Below, in pieces: positions 3,848 through 6,191 of a stretch of 6,191 nt of DNA. A program made the position numbers and the translations under genes. Source of the stretch: Spirochaetaceae bacterium (GTDB taxonomy: Bacteria; Spirochaetota; Spirochaetia; SZUA-6; RPPD01); contig RPPD01000146.1 in assembly GCA_003818675.1 (NCBI GenBank), forward strand, positions 1-6,191, read 5' to 3'. How positions within the stretch are numbered: position 1 is the first letter of the stretch; the number at the start of each line of letters is the position of its first letter. Below the pieces are notes generated by a model that made no database searches, was not told where the DNA came from, and saw nothing but the letters and a program-made list of their open reading frames with translations.

Positions 3848-6191
3848 CTAAAAAAGACTGGGCTGATTGAACTTCTTCCTTCTCTTTGGCATGTGAAAGG
3901 TTGTACGCAGCACTGTCCGGATTTCATCAATAAAACGCGAAGGAGAAGCCGCCTCGGTTCTGCCATACAGATCGCGCGATGCGGCATGGCTTATGAAGAG
4001 CCTCTCGCCAGCCCTTGTCATGGCCACGTAGAAAAGCCTCCGCTCCTCCTCCAGGTCAGTGTCTGTCCTTGCCTGTGGCGATATCCCCTCTTCTGCCGCG
4101 GCAATAAATACAACGGGAAACTCCAGTCCCTTTGCCGCGTGAAATGTCAGAACAGAAACCCGCTCCGCATTTGGCATCCCGACTGTCTCATGCTGTTCAA
4201 GAAAAAGCGAGCGAATGAATCCCTGGAGATTGGTCCCGTGTGCACGCGCAGTCTCCAAAAGCATTTCTTCAAGAAGTTTGGCCTCCAAATCGGCACCTAT
4301 CCGCTCGTGAAGCTTTTCCAGAATCAGGAACAGTCCCTTGTAAACACCCTGAGTCTCCACCTCGGCTTCAATGAATTCCAGAAACCTGTGCAGGGTTTCC
4401 ACACGGCCCCGTTCGCCTTCGCTCAAGGTTTCCTGCACCGCCCGGTGCTGGGTGATATGTTCCACGAGGCCGCCGCTTGAAGCCAGCGCCACAAAGAGCG
4501 CATCAAGCTGAAGAGCTTCAAGCTCGGGAATGAGTCGCGCGACGATGTTGCGGTACGCGACAATGTCCTGGCGATTGGCCAGAAAACGGAAAATATCCGC
4601 AATGGCGCTGTAGGGCGGCTGGGTAAAAGGCGATGAAGCCTGCCGGACGGAAACGGGTATGCCGTGTTCCACGAATCCCTCAATTATATGCTCCGCAGAC
4701 CTGTGTGTCCTGGCCAGCACAGCAATATCTCCAAAAGAATAGGGTGAAGATCCGTTTCCATCTCCAGTATATATGCCGCCAGATTCAATGAGGTCCGTGC
4801 CCCCGACTAAAGCCCTGATTGTTTTGGCGATCTGCTCTGCTTCCTTGTACTCGTCTGGCGCATGGAACACACTTACAAGAGGCCCGGTCTGACGCACAGG
4901 TGTTAAATTCATGCCAGCCGAAGTCTGGTTGTGTCCTATTACATCACCTGAGGCCATGCATATTGTACCGGATGACCTGTAGTTGGAAGAAAGCATTTTT
5001 TCACGAGCCTTGTAGTCTGCGACAAACTTTTTGAAAAGCCCGGGGTCAGAACCCCTGAAACCATAGACAGCCTGGTCAGGATCACCTATTACAAGTATTG
5101 ACGGCAAAGCTCTGCCAGATGGATCTGCCAAAAGCGACAGAAACTCGTACTGCGTCTTGTTGATATCCTGAAACTCGTCTACTGCCAGGGCTTTGTATTT
5201 GTTCCTGTAATAATCTAGTACCTCACGTCGCGATTCAAATATCAGGTTTGCCTCAGAGCAGAGTGCCGCGACATCTATTCCGTGAATGGATTCAAGCATG
5301 TCCTGGTACTTTAGAGCTGCTGCCTCAATTTCAGGTTCTACGGGATCAAGGGTTCCGTCCAGGAATGCTTCAATCTTGTCCGCAAGTGCCCTGATTGCTC
5401 CTTGCGTATTTTCCGGAAAAATATAGCGAATAATCGAGTTTCTGCCTGATGCGTCATAAATGCTTTTCACCCGCGGATACCATGTCGTGATGATCTGGAA
5501 AGCCAGCGAGTGAAATGTCTGAACAGTAATTTCCGCAGATCCGCCGCCCAACAGTATTTTCAGGCGCGATGCAAGTTCTTCCGCTGCCTTGTTTGTGAAG
5601 GTCACCGCGAGAATCTGATCCGGCTTTGCCTTGCCGCTTCTGACAAGTCCTGCAAGCCACAGCGCAAGCGTTCTGGTCTTGCCAGTGCCAGGGCCGGCTG
5701 TCACCGCGACTGGACAGTCATAAGTCCCTGCGATTTCCGTTTGTTCAGTATTTAAAGTCTCCAGATCAACAGATGCAGGCATGTCATTCTTTTTTTTCAC
5801 GGGGGTCTTGAAAAGTTCCGCGGCTTTTACACCTTTTTTGCGGACTGTTTTCATTGTGGTTGGTTTTCCAAAAGCCCTGGCCAGACTGTTGGCCGGAGCC
5901 CTGGCAAAGAGTTCGTTCTGGCCCCGGAGCCTGTCCACCTCGTTGTCTTCGAACACGCGGATGACACCGTATTCACCATCATAACCAGGCTTGCGTATGA
6001 CCTTGTTTTCGCGAAGCCGTCCCACTGCCAGTCCCAGAAGCGGATCTATCGCCATGACATCCTCAACAGGCATCTGAGAAAGCAACACATCCTCGCTGCC
6101 AGCTGCCTGTATGGATTTTGCGTAAAGCGCCTGTACGTTTTTTGACGACACACCAGTACCGCATATCTCGGCGCAGATTTCATTCAGCGGG
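3848..6191 (-). CDS. UvrD-type helicase fused to endonuclease Q-like C-terminus (5' partial)
   Basis: The frame stays open to the window edge, so the N-terminus is missing; 780 residues are visible, numbered here from the first complete codon. Residues 1 to about 82 (VQALY, GSEDVLLSQMPVEDV, KPGYDGEYGVIRVF) resemble the end of endonuclease Q-like PHP proteins, which nick DNA 5' of deaminated bases or abasic sites. A basic linker follows to about 145. A complete superfamily-1A helicase comes next: LNTEQ (146-150), Walker A AGPGTGKT (165-172), TFTNKAAEE (197-205), QTFHSLA (224-230), VDEFQD (337-342), GDPDQAVYGFRG (369-380), SNYRS (402-406), LTFHAAKGLEF (681-691) and YVAMTRA (721-727). It unwinds DNA 3'-to-5' using ATP. 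The protein ends in QPSLF (776-780), like a sliding-clamp motif. The helicase is certain; the nuclease part is inferred from its last segment. A GTG at 6149-6151 is an internal codon. Confidence 0.88.
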   Translation of the reverse strand, partial: PLNEICAEICGTGVSSKNVQALYAKSIQAAGSEDVLLSQMPVEDVMAIDPLLGLAVGRLRENKVIRKPGYDGEYGVIRVFEDNEVDRLRGQNELFARAPANSLARAFGKPTTMKTVRKKGVKAAELFKTPVKKKNDMPASVDLETLNTEQTEIAGTYDCPVAVTAGPGTGKTRTLALWLAGLVRSGKAKPDQILAVTFTNKAAEELASRLKILLGGGSAEITVQTFHSLAFQIITTWYPRVKSIYDASGRNSIIRYIFPENTQGAIRALADKIEAFLDGTLDPVEPEIEAAALKYQDMLESIHGIDVAALCSEANLIFESRREVLDYYRNKYKALAVDEFQDINKTQYEFLSLLADPSGRALPSILVIGDPDQAVYGFRGSDPGLFKKFVADYKAREKMLSSNYRSSGTICMASGDVIGHNQTSAGMNLTPVRQTGPLVSVFHAPDEYKEAEQIAKTIRALVGGTDLIESGGIYTGDGNGSSPYSFGDIAVLARTHRSAEHIIEGFVEHGIPVSVRQASSPFTQPPYSAIADIFRFLANRQDIVAYRNIVARLIPELEALQLDALFVALASSGGLVEHITQHRAVQETLSEGERGRVETLHRFLEFIEAEVETQGVYKGLFLILEKLHERIGADLEAKLLEEMLLETARAHGTNLQGFIRSLFLEQHETVGMPNAERVSVLTFHAAKGLEFPVVFIAAAEEGISPQARTDTDLEEERRLFYVAMTRAGERLFISHAASRDLYGRTEAASPSRFIDEIRTVLRTTFHMPKRRKKFNQPSLF

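Noticed and set aside
3893..4480. + strand open frame opposite the helicase gene (195 codons)
   Set aside because: It lies antisense to helicase motifs V and VI. The composition is that of a shadow frame, with no start signal.
6149..6151. GTG as start of the helicase gene
   Set aside because: The same frame is open upstream to the window edge and the residues around it belong to the endonuclease Q-like segment. No ribosome-binding site precedes it.

Overview
The window is a compact stretch of bacterial chromosome that uses the standard code and spaces its genes tightly. Typical bacterial ribosome-binding sites (GGAGGAG, AAGGAG) and sigma70-type promoters can be read directly. Base composition is moderate, close to half G+C by eye. 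The gene set fits an environmental, probably Gram-negative-type or candidate-phylum bacterium: a FemAB-family transferase, a LeuB-like dehydrogenase, and a UvrD helicase carrying what looks like an endonuclease Q tail. The sequence does not fix the phylum.

Layout. Positions 1-306 hold no convincing gene but contain a striking run of hairpins (121-228). A FemAB-like peptidoglycan or aminoacyl transferase gene follows on the + strand (307-1332) and ends in a simple intrinsic terminator. A 63-residue unknown gene faces it on the minus strand (1360-1551). That gene has its own promoter and a terminator-like hairpin between promoter and ribosome-binding site. Upstream of it on the same strand is a LeuB-family dehydrogenase gene (1672-2718).

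The leuB-like gene is divergent from a pair of unrecognised + strand genes (2846-3511 and 3541-3843) that probably form an operon. The 127-bp divergent spacer has a promoter for each direction and a 17-bp dyad next to the leuB -35 box. The right third is a large minus-strand gene (3848 to beyond 6191) whose stop codon lies four bases from that of the facing unknown gene. Its visible part begins with what I read as the C-terminal end of an endonuclease Q-like protein. It continues through a linker into a complete UvrD/PcrA-type helicase and ends in a QPSLF peptide that resembles a sliding-clamp binding motif.

The genes do not form one pathway: cell-wall or aminoacyl transfer, leucine-type metabolism and DNA repair sit side by side. 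The points most worth a second look are the nuclease-helicase-clamp-peptide architecture, the hairpin run upstream of the FemAB gene, the attenuator-like leader of the 63-residue gene, the NADP-type residues in the LeuB-like enzyme, and the orphan two-gene operon.
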